Assembly: GCA_037501455.1 (NCBI GenBank)
Contig: CM074856.1
Span: forward strand, 45,537,001-45,601,000
Direction: 5' to 3'
DNA length: 64,000 nucleotides
Origin: Lantana camara
Taxonomy: Eukaryota; Streptophyta; Magnoliopsida; Lamiales; Verbenaceae
Part shown: one piece after another, positions 11,972 to 22,595 of the stretch
Numbering within the stretch: the first letter of the stretch is position 1
Layout of the letters: every line of letters begins with the position of its first letter
Made by a program: the position numbers and the translations under genes
The notes under the pieces: model-generated
The model's input: only the letters and a program-made list of their open reading frames with translations
Databases searched by the model: none
What the model was told of the DNA's origin: nothing

Positions 11972-13206
11972 CTATGAGATATGATAAATGAATATGAGAA
12001 CTATCTTGTTCAATATGAGATTGAAAGAGACTGAAATAAGGTATTTCTGTAAATCTCATATTCAGTGGGAGTATACATAAGGTATGCAAATCCCTAAAGT
12101 CAATCTGTGGATTGATAAAGGCTTCTAGGATTAGACAATTCGATTCCATAGGATAGTCGAATCGTTTGACACAGATGGAAGTCGAATAAGTCTCAAAGTG
12201 TACATAGGAAAGTTAGTGATGTAAGAGTCAAATTTTGGTTCTTTAGAAAACGACATCCTTCTCATTAGGAATGTCAAGGACGACGTGAAAGTTACCAATT
12301 CTTGTTTAAGAAACAATTTGACATGAAAGATCTTAGTGATTATCCTATATTCTCGACATTCAGATCTATAGAAGATAGATCTAAGAGAATAAAAGGATTA
12401 TCACAAAATGAGTACATAACCACGGTACTAAAAGGAGTTTAGTATGGACAATGGAACATCTCTTTTGAAGAGTATGTGTCCTAAGATAACTTTGAGAAAG
12501 TTAGAATGTCCAAAATCCCTTTAAGTGAAAGGGTGCATAATGTATGAAAAGTTATGTACTAAATTAGATATGGCGCAACACTAAGCGTAGTAGGCCGAAT
12601 CTAATATGACCTCAGAGAAGGTCATTAGATCTCTGTAAAGGATGTCCTCAGAGTACTTGAGAAGAAATGAGGATATGTATTAGTTTACAGAGCCCAAAAG
12701 ATCTTATTGTTAGAAGGATATTTGATGTAACCGTTCATCAAACATAGATGATTATGAAATCATTGAAAGGATACAACTTCTACCAGAATGGTAATGCAAT
12801 GTGTTGGAAAGGGGTTCCAAGGACGGACATTGCAAAACTCAACTATCGTAGTTGAGAACTTAGTCGTATTATATAATACTAAGTTAAGTGTTTGGGTAAG
12901 AAACTCCATCTAACTTGTTAGATGAAGTTCCTAGCATGAAAACAACTCCTTGATCATATTGTATGATAAAAAGGATGGTTGCTCAAGTAAGAGAACCAAG
13001 ACCTCACCAAGAGACTGAACACGTGATTACGAATCACTTTATAAGGAAAAGGTGTTTCCTAAGAGATGTGTAAACAAGAGGGTCACATCAGCAGAGAATA
13101 TAGCAGATCCACTTTGGAAACGCCCAAAGTCAATAGGGTCTCTAAGTGCATCTTGAGAAGATGGGACTTAGAGTACCTAAATGGCTTTTACGGGCAAGTG
13201 GGAGAT
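11972..13206 (+). pseudogene. Copia-C RT/RNase H remnant
   Basis: On the plus strand this aligns by eye with the reverse complement of the Copia-A and Copia-B RT to RNase H region, beginning at the segment encoding YEIWQMDV and ending at the polypurine tract (13192-13206). It is riddled with substitutions and indels and has no long ORF. Gag, protease, integrase and the 5' LTR are absent from this side. Its junction with the opposite-strand RT at 11971/11972 forms a fold-back. Confidence 0.75.
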
Positions 13207-15491
13207 TGTTAAGAATAGTGCCCTAGAAAGCCGATTCGACGTAATCTGCTTTGGGACTTTTCTTGTATCACAGACAATCTTTGAATAATATACGATTGAT
13301 CATAGGCAAACACTTCTTTATATGCCAATACGTGTTTTGAGTGTTTCCATTATGTGTGCATGTATGAGAACTCCCCTAATCCTGATGACTTTAGGACTCT
13401 ACCATTTAGGTGAAATGGTTCATGAAACGAGCCCTATATCACATAAGTCATGATTAGTAAAATACTCCAAGCCGATGAGTCCTACAGACAGTGGGAGTGT
13501 CAACCTGACTCCTCTAAGGCTTGCTTGTGGGATCACGCCCTTAAGAAGGACCACCTTGTTTCATGGAGGTGCAAAGTGTATAGTTGATACGTGCGTGATA
13601 CATGAGGGTGCTTACTTTAATAAGTAAGTTCACTGAGGTGCCCCGTGTGAGAACATTCCTAAATGGGAAAGGAAGTTTCTATTTCAGGAAATGGAAACTT
13701 CCAGATTAGGAAATATCTCATGAGTCATTGATGTGATTAATTGATCCTTAGACTTGAGGTTCCTTGTCACTTTATGAATTAACTCTGTAGTCTTTGGTAT
13801 AAGCTTTAAAGGGTGTCGCCTTAGACAACTGATTCAAGGCTTATGCTGGGGCTGCACAAGTGACTCATGAAAGTGAATGAGAATCAAGAAAGGACCTACA
13901 CTTGCATATGCAAGGTGATCTCTCATTGTGTAAGTCATTCATATGCCATATGGAGTCCTTGGCCAAGGCAGTAGATCAAGACATCAAGAAAAGGGTTTCT
14001 TGGATTGAGATCAAATGGATATGAAATGCACTTAGCTTTAAGACCAGATTATTAGGGTTCTAATTATTCCCTTACCCTAGATCATGGTTGAGAGATAGTA
14101 AGTAGGAGGATTGTATCTCACATGAATCAATGACTTAAAGGTTCTGTCGAATTCGAACATTCCAATTCAGCTAGGGGTTAAACACCTGTTGCTAGACTAT
14201 GGTCGTTTAATCTGTGGACTGATTAATTAATTAGGGAATTAATTAATTAGGGTCACTGCTAATTGAATTGAGAACCTAGAGGGTCACACACAACAACTTG
14301 GTTACATGAGTTGAGGCTTAAAAATGATTAAACGAGTTAATCGGGCCAAGAGGGTTCCACACGTGTGAAATCACACATGTGGCTCACGTGAGGGACACGT
14401 GTCACTGTGACACGTGTCACACGTGTGAATATATATATATTGTATATATATATGTTAAATAATTAAATGTGTTAATTATTTAATAGACTTTGGTTTAATT
14501 TTGAATTAAAAAGAAAGTCTTATTTTGGAGAAAATAATCTAGTTAATTAATTACGAATTAATTAATTAGATAAAAATAAGTTATTTATTTTATAATAAAT
14601 AAAGTATAAAATTATCCAAAAATAGTTTGGATATTTTTAGCTCTCTTGAAAGTTGATTTGAATTAGAATTCAAAGTCAAAGTTGGAGAATACTTGATGAT
14701 CAAGTAATAGGAGAGAGACAAACCGAATCCTTGCCCAACAAGGAATAGGATCGGCGCCCCTCTCCCTTTCCTATATATAGGGGAGCTCATGCTCCCCTTT
14801 AGAGCTAATCGAATTCTTTTGGTTCATGTGTTGAACACCATCCTTTCTCCAAGATAAACGAAACCCTAGGTTAAAGCCTAAACACTAACTAGAGAACTAG
14901 CATCCTTACTAGTTAGATTGTAGCCAAGTTGGTGGACTATCTCTAGAGACTTCAAGTTAGAAGTTTTGAAGATTCGAGCTTTACCAAAAGTGGGGATTAA
15001 GCAAAACGATCAGAAGGGATGATGAAACGATTCTGAACCCGACGTGAAGCGAATGAAAAAATCGAACCAAAGAAGATGGCGAAAACCGTTCGTCCATATC
15101 CTGAAGGATGAATTTTTTCACGAGGGTTTTGTGACTGGCAGTTTTCTACTTTCGCAAAACTGGTTTTCGAAGGGAGTTTCAATCCTGCTTTTCTCGCTTC
15201 ATGTTTCTTTCTTTATGTTATATTGTTAAGAACATCTCTAACATGAATTGAATCTAGGTTGGTGTGGATTGTTATCCCGACAATGGATTCTGAAGTAGAA
15301 AGAGACTTTCGAGGGACGGGTTGTCAAGCCGCGAGAAGAGCGTTCTTGGGTGGCTTGAAACGCTTCAAGAAAGAATAAAAGAAAAGTAAGTTTTCTATCT
15401 TTACGAATTTGGATATACGATTGCGAGTTCAAGATCCTTTTGTTGGAAAAATTTTTAAATTCCGCTGTTTTCTGATTCGTGTTTTCCAACA
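13207..15491 (+). repeat. Copia-C 3' LTR, 2285 bp
   Basis: Starts TGTTAAG directly after the polypurine tract and ends TTTTCCAACA, in the opposite orientation to the Copia-A LTR. A TATA box (TATATATA, 14772-14779) has the CACGTG palindrome cluster upstream at about 14356-14428. It is longer than the Copia-A LTR mainly because of an extra block of about 330 bp at 14998-15324. It is followed by GGAAC and then by the Tat antisense ORF. Confidence 0.88.
14998..15324. other. Extra block of about 330 bp inside the Copia-C LTR
   Basis: The LTRs of Copia-A and Copia-B run directly from the GGGGAT-like segment into CAAGCCGCGAG. Copia-C has about 330 bp of unrelated sequence between these points. I do not recognise it and see no clear inverted ends or target duplication. 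It may be a small insertion or a subfamily difference. Confidence 0.6.
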
Positions 15492-16675
15492 GGAACACTT
15501 ATGGGACTTCTCCCGGCGAGGGGACAGGGATTACACAGGTGCCCCCGACGGTGGGCCTGTTCTGCTGAGACCTGGCACGCTCGCCCAAGCTGTCACCGAG
15601 AATCTCTACAACAAGGCCCAGTTCTCGGCGGACCACCGGCATCTCTACAGTGAATCTGTGGAGAAAGTGACCTATGATGCGGCCCACGCACTAATCTCCG
15701 TAAGTTTAACTCCTTGCTTTCTTTGCTAATTTCTGTAAGTTAGCATTTTTTGGCTAACATTTCCTTTTCCTCTAACTTATGCAGCAAGTTCTTCCCCGGC
15801 TCCGAAATGTGCAAATGCGAGCCTCCATCTATGCTGACCGCAAAGCCAAGTATAAGAAGATGGCTCGTTCCAACGATCCGGCTCAGATTCAAGCGGAGCT
15901 GGACGCTGAGATTGCAAAGTATGAATCCCTCAAGGATTTGTACAACAAAACGGAGGAGGAGCTGGGAAAACTGAAGGAGGATTTTCAAGTGGTGGAGAGC
16001 GCTCGAAGCGGCTTGAGCGACCAGTTGGCCCAGGCTAACGAGCGCTGCAAGAAGGCAGAGACAGAGCGGGAAAGCTGGAAGACGAGGGCTCTGGAGGCCG
16101 AGAGGAAATTCAACGACGCCGTGAGCGAGTAGCCTCGGAGTCTGGAGCGTGCGAACAAGGAGGCCCTTATCAAATTCTGCCATTCTAAGGCCTTTAACTT
16201 CGCAGCCTCGTTGCACTGCCTGGATGAGGCCCAGAATGCCTTCAACTTGGCAGTGGAGCAGGGCATCCACAAGGGGTTAACTGACCCGGCCATGAAGGGA
16301 GCAGAAGGCACGGGGCTCATGTTCAACGAGCGTTGTGAGGAAGTGGATGAGGACCCCAACGACCCCGCGGACTCCATTGTTGAGATGGAGTACGAATTCT
16401 TGGTTAAGCTGATCCAAGATGAGTACACGGACGCTCATCGGGAAGGGGATGTTGCTCAATCCGCTCAAGATAATGACCTTGAAGATGAGCCTCAAGCGCC
16501 TATCATGGAGGATGCCCCTGTCCCAGCTGACGAGGGTGCTAACATTCCCGTTCCTGCTGTCAACGAGCCCGACGATCCCCAAGCCCAACCGCTAGAGCCT
16601 GAGGGCCCCGTTCATGGCCCCGTGGCCCAGAATATACTGGTGATCGTCGATGAAGACATCGCTCCAGCCGCCTGA
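15492..16675 (+). pseudogene. Antisense ORF of the Tat element, 5'-truncated, with an intron
   Basis: This coding region lies between the Tat pol gene and where its 3' LTR should be, on the strand opposite to gag-pol. Extra antisense ORFs at this place are known in some Tat-lineage elements; their function is unknown. Exon 1 (15492-15699) is open. A canonical intron (15700-15784) separates it, in phase 0, from exon 2 (15785-16675). Exon 2 begins with a basic segment, then a strong heptad-like coiled coil (about 15880-16130), a helical region and an acidic, proline-rich tail. A TAG at 16130-16132 breaks exon 2 in frame; the frame then stays open to the TGA at 16673-16675. The N-terminus is cut off by Copia-C. 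Confidence 0.7.
15700..15784 (+). other. Predicted spliceosomal intron in the antisense ORF
   Basis: An 85-bp, T-rich segment with 5' site GTAAGT and 3' site TATGCAG. Both flanking frames are at codon boundaries, so removal joins the two open frames. Read through, the first frame stops at 15729. Confidence 0.7.
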
Positions 16676-16986
16676 AACTTTTTCTCTTATAACTTTTCTC
16701 TGTATCTTCCTGTTTTAATGCCTTTTTTCCCTTCTTTTGTAACAATGTTCAGTGGCCTTTGAGCCCTTTTCCTTGTAATATTTTTGTGCAATGAATATAT
16801 ATTCCATTTTTCATGACTTTGTCCCTTTGCTTACTTATGAATCAGAGCTTGTACTTAGATCTTGCTGGAACAAATCTTGTAATAATAAGACTGTGTGTAG
16901 CATACTCTGTGAATGTTTTATTTCTCTGATAAGCCTTTAGAACTTTGAGAAATTTTGTTAACTTCTGTAAATTTTGAAAATTCGCC
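16676..16986 (+). other. 3' flank of the antisense ORF
   Basis: T-rich sequence after the stop, with TGTAATATTTTTGTG and AATGAATATATATT at about 16774-16803. These resemble plant far- and near-upstream polyadenylation signals and would fit a separate antisense transcript. No other ORF or repeat is seen here. Confidence 0.4.
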
Positions 16987-17430
16987 TAAGTCTTGAGCGG
17001 TCGTGAGGGTCTTATTGTGAGATTGCCCCCCACTCAAGACTTGTATAAATTTTTGCCTTTGCCATAAGCCTTAAAAATTTGTCTAAGTCTTGAGCGATCG
17101 TGAGGATCTTATTGTGAGATTGCCCCCCACTCAAGACTTGTGTAAATTTTTGCCTTTGTCATAAGTCTTGAAAATTTGTCTAAGTCTTGAGCGGTCGTGA
17201 GGGTCTTATTGTGAGATTGCCCCCCACTCAAGACTTGTGTAAATTTTTGCTTTTGCTCTTAAAAATTTGGCTGAGTCTTGAGTATATACGAGGGTCTTAT
17301 GGAGAGGCTGCCCTCGTTCAAGGCTCGTGTGATTTCTTCTTAACTTTGGGGGAATTTTGCTAAGTCTTGAGTGTGTGCGAGGGTCTTACTGAGTGGTTGC
17401 CCTCGTTCAAGACTTGTGCAATGCCTTCTT
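16987..17430. repeat. Tandem repeat, five units of about 90-97 bp
   Basis: Units begin with TAAGTCTTGAG at 16987, 17084, 17181, 17272 and 17361. The first three are very similar (97-bp period) and the last two are diverged and shorter (91 and 89 bp). It lies in the non-coding part between the Tat pol end and the antisense ORF. Confidence 0.9.
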
Positions 17431-17480
17431 GATTCTGAGGCCATCGTTCGAGCGCTCTGGCTCTTGTCGTATTTCTGGCT

Positions 17481-17690
17481 CTGCAGGAAATCCCGTTTTC
17501 GAGCGCAAGGCGTTATAAGAAACGGCCAAGGCCTACTAGGATTGGCTCTTGTAAGAGATCCCGTTTTCGAGCGCAAGGCGTTGTAGGAAACAGCCAAGGC
17601 CTACTAGGATTTGCTCTATAGGAGATCCCATTTTCGAGCGCAAGGCGTTTTAAGAAACAGCCAAGGCCTACTAGGATTCTCTTCATAATC
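17481..17690. repeat. Tandem repeat, three units of about 67 bp
   Basis: The core TCCCGTTTTCGAGCGCAAGG recurs at 17491, 17559 and (one mismatch) 17626, each followed by AAGAAAC/AGGAAAC-GCCAAGGCCTACTAGGATT-like sequence. It is independent of the neighbouring 97-bp array. From 17691 to 17984 I see only non-coding Tat sequence. Confidence 0.88.
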
Positions 17691-17984
17691 TTCTTCCAAT
17701 TCGCCTAATTGGTTGTGAGCGTAACCAGTCTATCCTTATGAGGGCGTCCCCCCATGTGGAGTAGAGTGTTGGCAAGCGTAACCCATACTAGATAACAGCA
17801 CACATATTGGAATGGGTTGCCAACCACGCTCGCAAAGGCGAGGGACGTGGGACTTATCCATTCAAGCAACCAAAGAAACAGGAGTATTAGAGAAATTAAA
17901 AAGATTATTTTACCGCTTACTTGTGATTGGAAGTACATAGAACCCGTCAAAGAGGGTTGTTACATTATGTTCCGCAAAGAGCTT

Positions 17985-18776
17985 TTAAACATAAAACCGC
18001 CGGAGGTTACATGTGTTCCAAGGGCGAGGCAAGCGCTCACCTTGAAGTGTCTCCAAGGTGTAAGTGTTGTTAGCTCTGAGTTGTACGACCTTGAATGGGC
18101 CTTCCCAATTGGGGTCCAATTTCCCCACGTGCTTGGATACTTCCACTTTCTTCAAAACCAAGTCTCCCAACTGGAAAGTTCTTTCCCTCACACGCTTGTT
18201 GTACTGTTGGGCCACAGAGGCCTTATAATGGTGAATCTTAGCCCAGGCTTTGTCTCTCCTTTCATCCAGCAAATCCAACTCCAAGCTCCTGTTGCCATCG
18301 TTGAGCTGAGGCTCGAAATAGCCTACACGAGCAGATTCATTTACTATCTCCGCTGGTATCATTGCTTCTGATCCATAAACGAGCGCGTAAGGTGTTTCTC
18401 CAGTGGCCGCTCGTGGAGTGGTGCGATAAGCCCAAAGCGCTCCTTGCAGCTCTTCAGCCCATTCACTTTTCTTGCTCTCAAGCATGGTTTTCAGATGTTG
18501 CAAGATAATCCTGTTGGTAACTTCTGCTTTCCCATTGGCTTGAGAGTGTCCTACAGAGGTAAATCGCTGCTCGATCCCCAACTCAGAACACCATTCTCGT
18601 GTGTCAGCTGCTATGAACTGGGATCCGTTGTCAGAAATGAGCACCCTCGGTATGCCGTACCTGCAAATGATATTTTTCCAAATGAAGTCCCTCACAACCC
18701 TGAAAGTGATTTTTGCAACAGCTTCGGCCTCGGCCCACTTGGTAAAGTAGTCGACGGCTAAAATGACAAACTTCTT
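17985..18776 (-). pseudogene. Tat integrase, core and C-terminal part
   Basis: Open from 18695 to the stop at 17985. Visible are ISDNGSQF (second catalytic Asp), a Glu in HSQANGKAEVTNR and the GPFKVV-type C-terminal region ending in LRRFYV. The TAA at 18777-18779 separates it from the first integrase Asp (WGIDIVGPL) in the next entry, where related proteins read through. The frame between 18776 and 18695 is open and includes AVDYFTKW. I see no chromodomain, as expected outside the chromoviruses. Confidence 0.88.
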
Positions 18777-20294
18777 TTATCCCGCAGCCATGGGCAAGGG
18801 GCCCACGATGTCTATTCCCCACTGGTCAAAAGGCCAAGAGACGTCTATTGGGATCATCTGTGCGGCTGGCAATTGAGGGAGATTTGAATGAAATTGGCAC
18901 TTAGGGCACTTCCTCGAAAATTCATTGGCATCTTGGAGTACTGTAGGCCAATAAAACCCACTTCTCAGAACCTTTTTTGCCAAGATACGCCCTCCGGAAT
19001 GATTCCCACAGCTTCCATTGTGGATGAGTTCAAGTGTCTCCTTCGCCTGCGAGGGCCTCAGGCATCTCATTGGGGGTCCTTGGAATGATTTCTTGAATAA
19101 CCTCCCCTCGGGATCCAAAGCGAAACGAGGGGCCTTACTTCGGACTTTCCTAGCTTCCACCTTGTCAGTGGGGGGAATTCCATCCGTAAGGAAAACGACG
19201 ATGTCGTCCAGCCAACAGGGCTCGTTTGGATCGATCATGGCGATTATCTTGGTGGCGACCCTTTCCTTGATCAAAGGTTCCTCAGTTCTAAGGAACGTAA
19301 TAGAACGCTCTGAAGTGCCCTCTAAAGCTGATGCAAACTTTGACAGAGCGTCCGCACGCTCGTTTTCTCCTCGCGGCACTTGAAGTAGATGAAATTCCTT
19401 GAACTTTCCAATGATTTCTCTGGCTTTACTTAAGTACTGTACCATGGTGGTTTCTCGAGCCTCATAAGTTCCTTCAATCTGGCTCGCAATTAACTGTGAA
19501 TCCACATAAGCGGTGATTCTGGAGGCTCCATTCTGAAAAGCAATATTCAATCCTTGCACGAGGGCTTCATATTCTGCTTCGTTATTAGTAACTTGGGAAT
19601 CCAGCTTGATTGCGAAGTCCAGCTCAATCCCATCGGGGTTTCTGAGGGCCACTCCTACTCCTCCCCCTTGAGAGGTTGAGGAACCATCTGTGTGCAGTAC
19701 CCATAACCCCTCATTCTCCGCAACGGTGGGCTCTAAACCAAAGCGTTCGACCAATAAATCAGCTACAACCTGAGCCTGTACCACGGTTCTGGGCTCGAAA
19801 CATAAGTCGAACTGGCTCAATTCGATGGCCCACTTGATTAATCTTCCAGACACATCTGGTTTGGACAACACTTGCTTCAAGGGTTGGTCGGTGAGAACCG
19901 TTATGGAGTGCGCTTGAAAGTAAGGTCTCAGCCTTCTTGAGGCGTTAATAAGAGCAAACGCGAATTTCTCAATCTCCAAATACTTCTTTTTGGCTCCTTG
20001 CAATGTTTTGCTCAGATAATAGACAGGTAAGTGTTTCCGCTCCCGTACAGCGACCAGAACCGCGCTCGTGGCCTCGTAAGAAACGGAAAGATACATAAAT
20101 AATCTCTCACCTTCGACGGGCTTAGTCAGCAGTGGTGCGCTCGATAAGTACGCCTTCATATCTTGCAGCGCCCTTTCGCATTCTTCTGTCCAAGCAAAGT
20201 TACGTGCGTTCCTCAAAATTTTGAAGAAGGGAAGGTTCCTGTCCGCCGAGCGCGAAATAAATCTGTTCAACGAGATGATTTTGCCTACTAGGAC
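18777..20294 (-). pseudogene. Tat RT thumb, RNase H, archaeal-type RNase H, integrase N-terminus
   Basis: Same frame as the upstream ORF, from which one TAG (20295-20297) separates it. In order it holds the RT connection, the ordinary gypsy RNase H (about 20130-19790), then a second RNase H (about 19700-19330) with HTDGSS, NNEAEYEAL, YVDSQL and RADALSKFA carrying its Asp/Glu residues, and the integrase zinc finger (H-H-C-C; HNGSCGNHSGG ... CPKCQ). The duplicated, archaeal-type RNase H is diagnostic of the Tat clade. Confidence 0.9.
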
Positions 20295-22595
20295 CTACAC
20301 TTCCTGCAAATTTCGAGGGGAGGGGATTTCCAAAATGGCCTTGATCTTCTCCGGATTGGCCTCAATTCCCCTCTGACTGACCATGTACCCTAAGAACTTT
20401 CCCCCTTGTACTCCAAAGGTGCACTTCGAAGGGTTCAACTTCATCCCATACTGACGCAAGATTGAAAAAGTGCGTTTGAGATCTTCCAAGTGAGAGTCCT
20501 GGTGCTCGCTTTTGACAATCATATCATCCACGTAAACCTCCATGGACCTTCCAATTTCTCTTTCAAACATCTTGTTGACGAGCCGTTGATACGTAGCTCC
20601 GGCGTTCTTGAGTCCGAAAGGCATGACTAAGAAGCAATATACCCCCAGATGGACAACAAACGAGGTTTTGGGGCGGTCTTCAGGGGCCATAAAGATCTGA
20701 TAGTATCCCTGGAAAGCGTCCATCATGCTCATGAGCTCGCAGCCAGCGGTCGAATCCACCAATTGGTCTATCCGAGGCAGCGGGTAAGGATCTTTAGGGC
20801 AGGCCTTGTTGAGATCAGTGAAATCGTTGCACATGCGCCATTTATTCGCGCTCTTGGGTACCAAAACGACATTACACAACCATTCCGGGTACAAGATGGG
20901 CTCGATATATTGAGCCTCCAGGAGTTTATTAACTTCTTCTTCAATGACCTTTTTTCGAAAGCCATGTACATCCCGTTTTTTCTGCTTGACGGGTTTGAAA
21001 GAGGGATCCACATTAAGCCTATGGACAATGACGCTCGGGTCAATCCCTGTGAGGTCGGAGGCTTTCCATGCAAACACGTCACTGTTTTCCGTGAGGAAGT
21101 CAATCATCATAATCTGAGAAGGCCTTGAGAGGTTAGACCATATCTGAGTAGTCTTATCCTTGTTTCCGGGTTCCAGCTCAATGGTAAGGAACTTCTCCGA
21201 GGGCTCAATCCTTATCTCAGGGCGAGGAAGTTCGAGCGCCCTTTTCTTTCCTGTCAAGCGATCACTGAGCGCGGGTCCACCTTCTATGGGCTCGTCTCCT
21301 TCCGAGAACGATCCACCAACGGTCCCTGGTGGTGCACTTTCGAGGGGATTCTCCACGTTGTCTCCCCTCTTCTTTTTGTTCTTCTTCTTGTTCAATTTCG
21401 CCCTTTTCCGTGCTGGGCTGTCCTCATCTAGATTAGGGAAATCCACTGACTTCTTGGTGGAACCAATTTGGAAGGTTTTCTCCGCTTTAGGCTTTCTAAG
21501 GGACAGCATGTAACACTCCCAAGCCTCTCGCACATTGCACAGTACTTCTCCCACACCCTCGGAGGTAGGGAATTTAATCTTCTGGTGAAAGGTGGAGATG
21601 ATGGCTTTGAAATCCACGAGGGCAGGGCGCCCAATTATGATGTTATAAGGGATGTCGATCTCCACCACCGCGTATGTTACCAAGAGTGTCTTGCGCTGAG
21701 GGGCTCGGCCGAATGAAGTAGCTAAGCGAATTCGCCCTCGCGGGACAACTTCCGAGCCTCCAAAGCCAATGAGGGCCGTTTTGAGAGGCTCGAGCGGAAG
21801 GTCAGCCTTCATCTTTAAGAACGTAGAATAAGGCAAAACATTAACGGAGCTTCCACTATCCACCAACACCCTTTTTACAACATGATTATGAACATCTACA
21901 CTAACCACCATGGGGCAATCGGAGGTTATACCCTCCCCATGGGGTGTTACAATGTGCTCTAAATCCCTATCATCAAAGCCTATTACATCATTCTCTCTTG
22001 ACCTTTGAGCGCTTGAACTCTGGATGGCGTAGATGGGTTTAGGCACTGCTGGGCGTTGGTTGTAGCTCCGTACATACCTTCGTCGGGAGGCGTTGGAATC
22101 CCCTCCAGACGAGCCTCCTGCAATCATATTTATGACCGCGAAAGGTTCGTTTTCTTGCTCAGGGGCTTTTCCTTTATTGCCCCGGCGGCTGCTGCTTTCA
22201 GGGGGTCCCCTACCCTTTGGGCTCCTCGATCGGGACGGACTCCTCCTTCTTCCTCCAGCGCGCTCGTTGCAGCGTTCATCGTAACGCTCGAGCACCCGGA
22301 CGAATTCCTTCAGGTGGCCCCCTGCGACGAGCCTCTGAATCTCAGCTTCCAACTGCCGGCACTCATCCGTGTCGTGCCCCCTCTGCTTGTGGAATGCGCA
22401 GTATTTGTTCGAGGGCCTGAGCGAGTCCGTTTCCCTCATCTTGATGGGTCTCTTAAAGAGCTTCTTATCGGAGAGGTTGTAGACTTCTGAATTCGGCCTG
22501 GTGAGCGGGATTCGCTCGAATCGACGAGGGGGTGGTGGCGACCTTCTGCGCTCTTGAGGGCGCTCCTTCTTGATGCCGGGGACCATTCGTCCCAT
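20295..22595 (-). pseudogene. Tat gag C-terminus, protease and reverse transcriptase
   Basis: A 766-codon open frame. It has a gag knuckle-like segment (C-X2-H-X4-H-X4-C, about 22350-22400), an Arg/Ser-rich linker, the protease active site DSGSS (about 21855-21870) and the gypsy RT with EWLCNVVLVPK, RMCNDFTDLN, MPFGLKNA and the catalytic YVDD (about 20530-20541). It ends at an in-frame TAG. The protease Asp-Ser-Gly and RT Asp-Asp look intact, so the break is recent or mild. Confidence 0.9.

Noticed and set aside
15740..16428. Minus-strand ORFs opposite the Tat antisense ORF
   Set aside because: Shadows of the plus-strand coding frame; the coiled coil, intron and continuous frame are on the plus strand.
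16987..17690. CRISPR-like array
   Set aside because: Units are adjacent tandem repeats without distinct spacers, in a plant retrotransposon.
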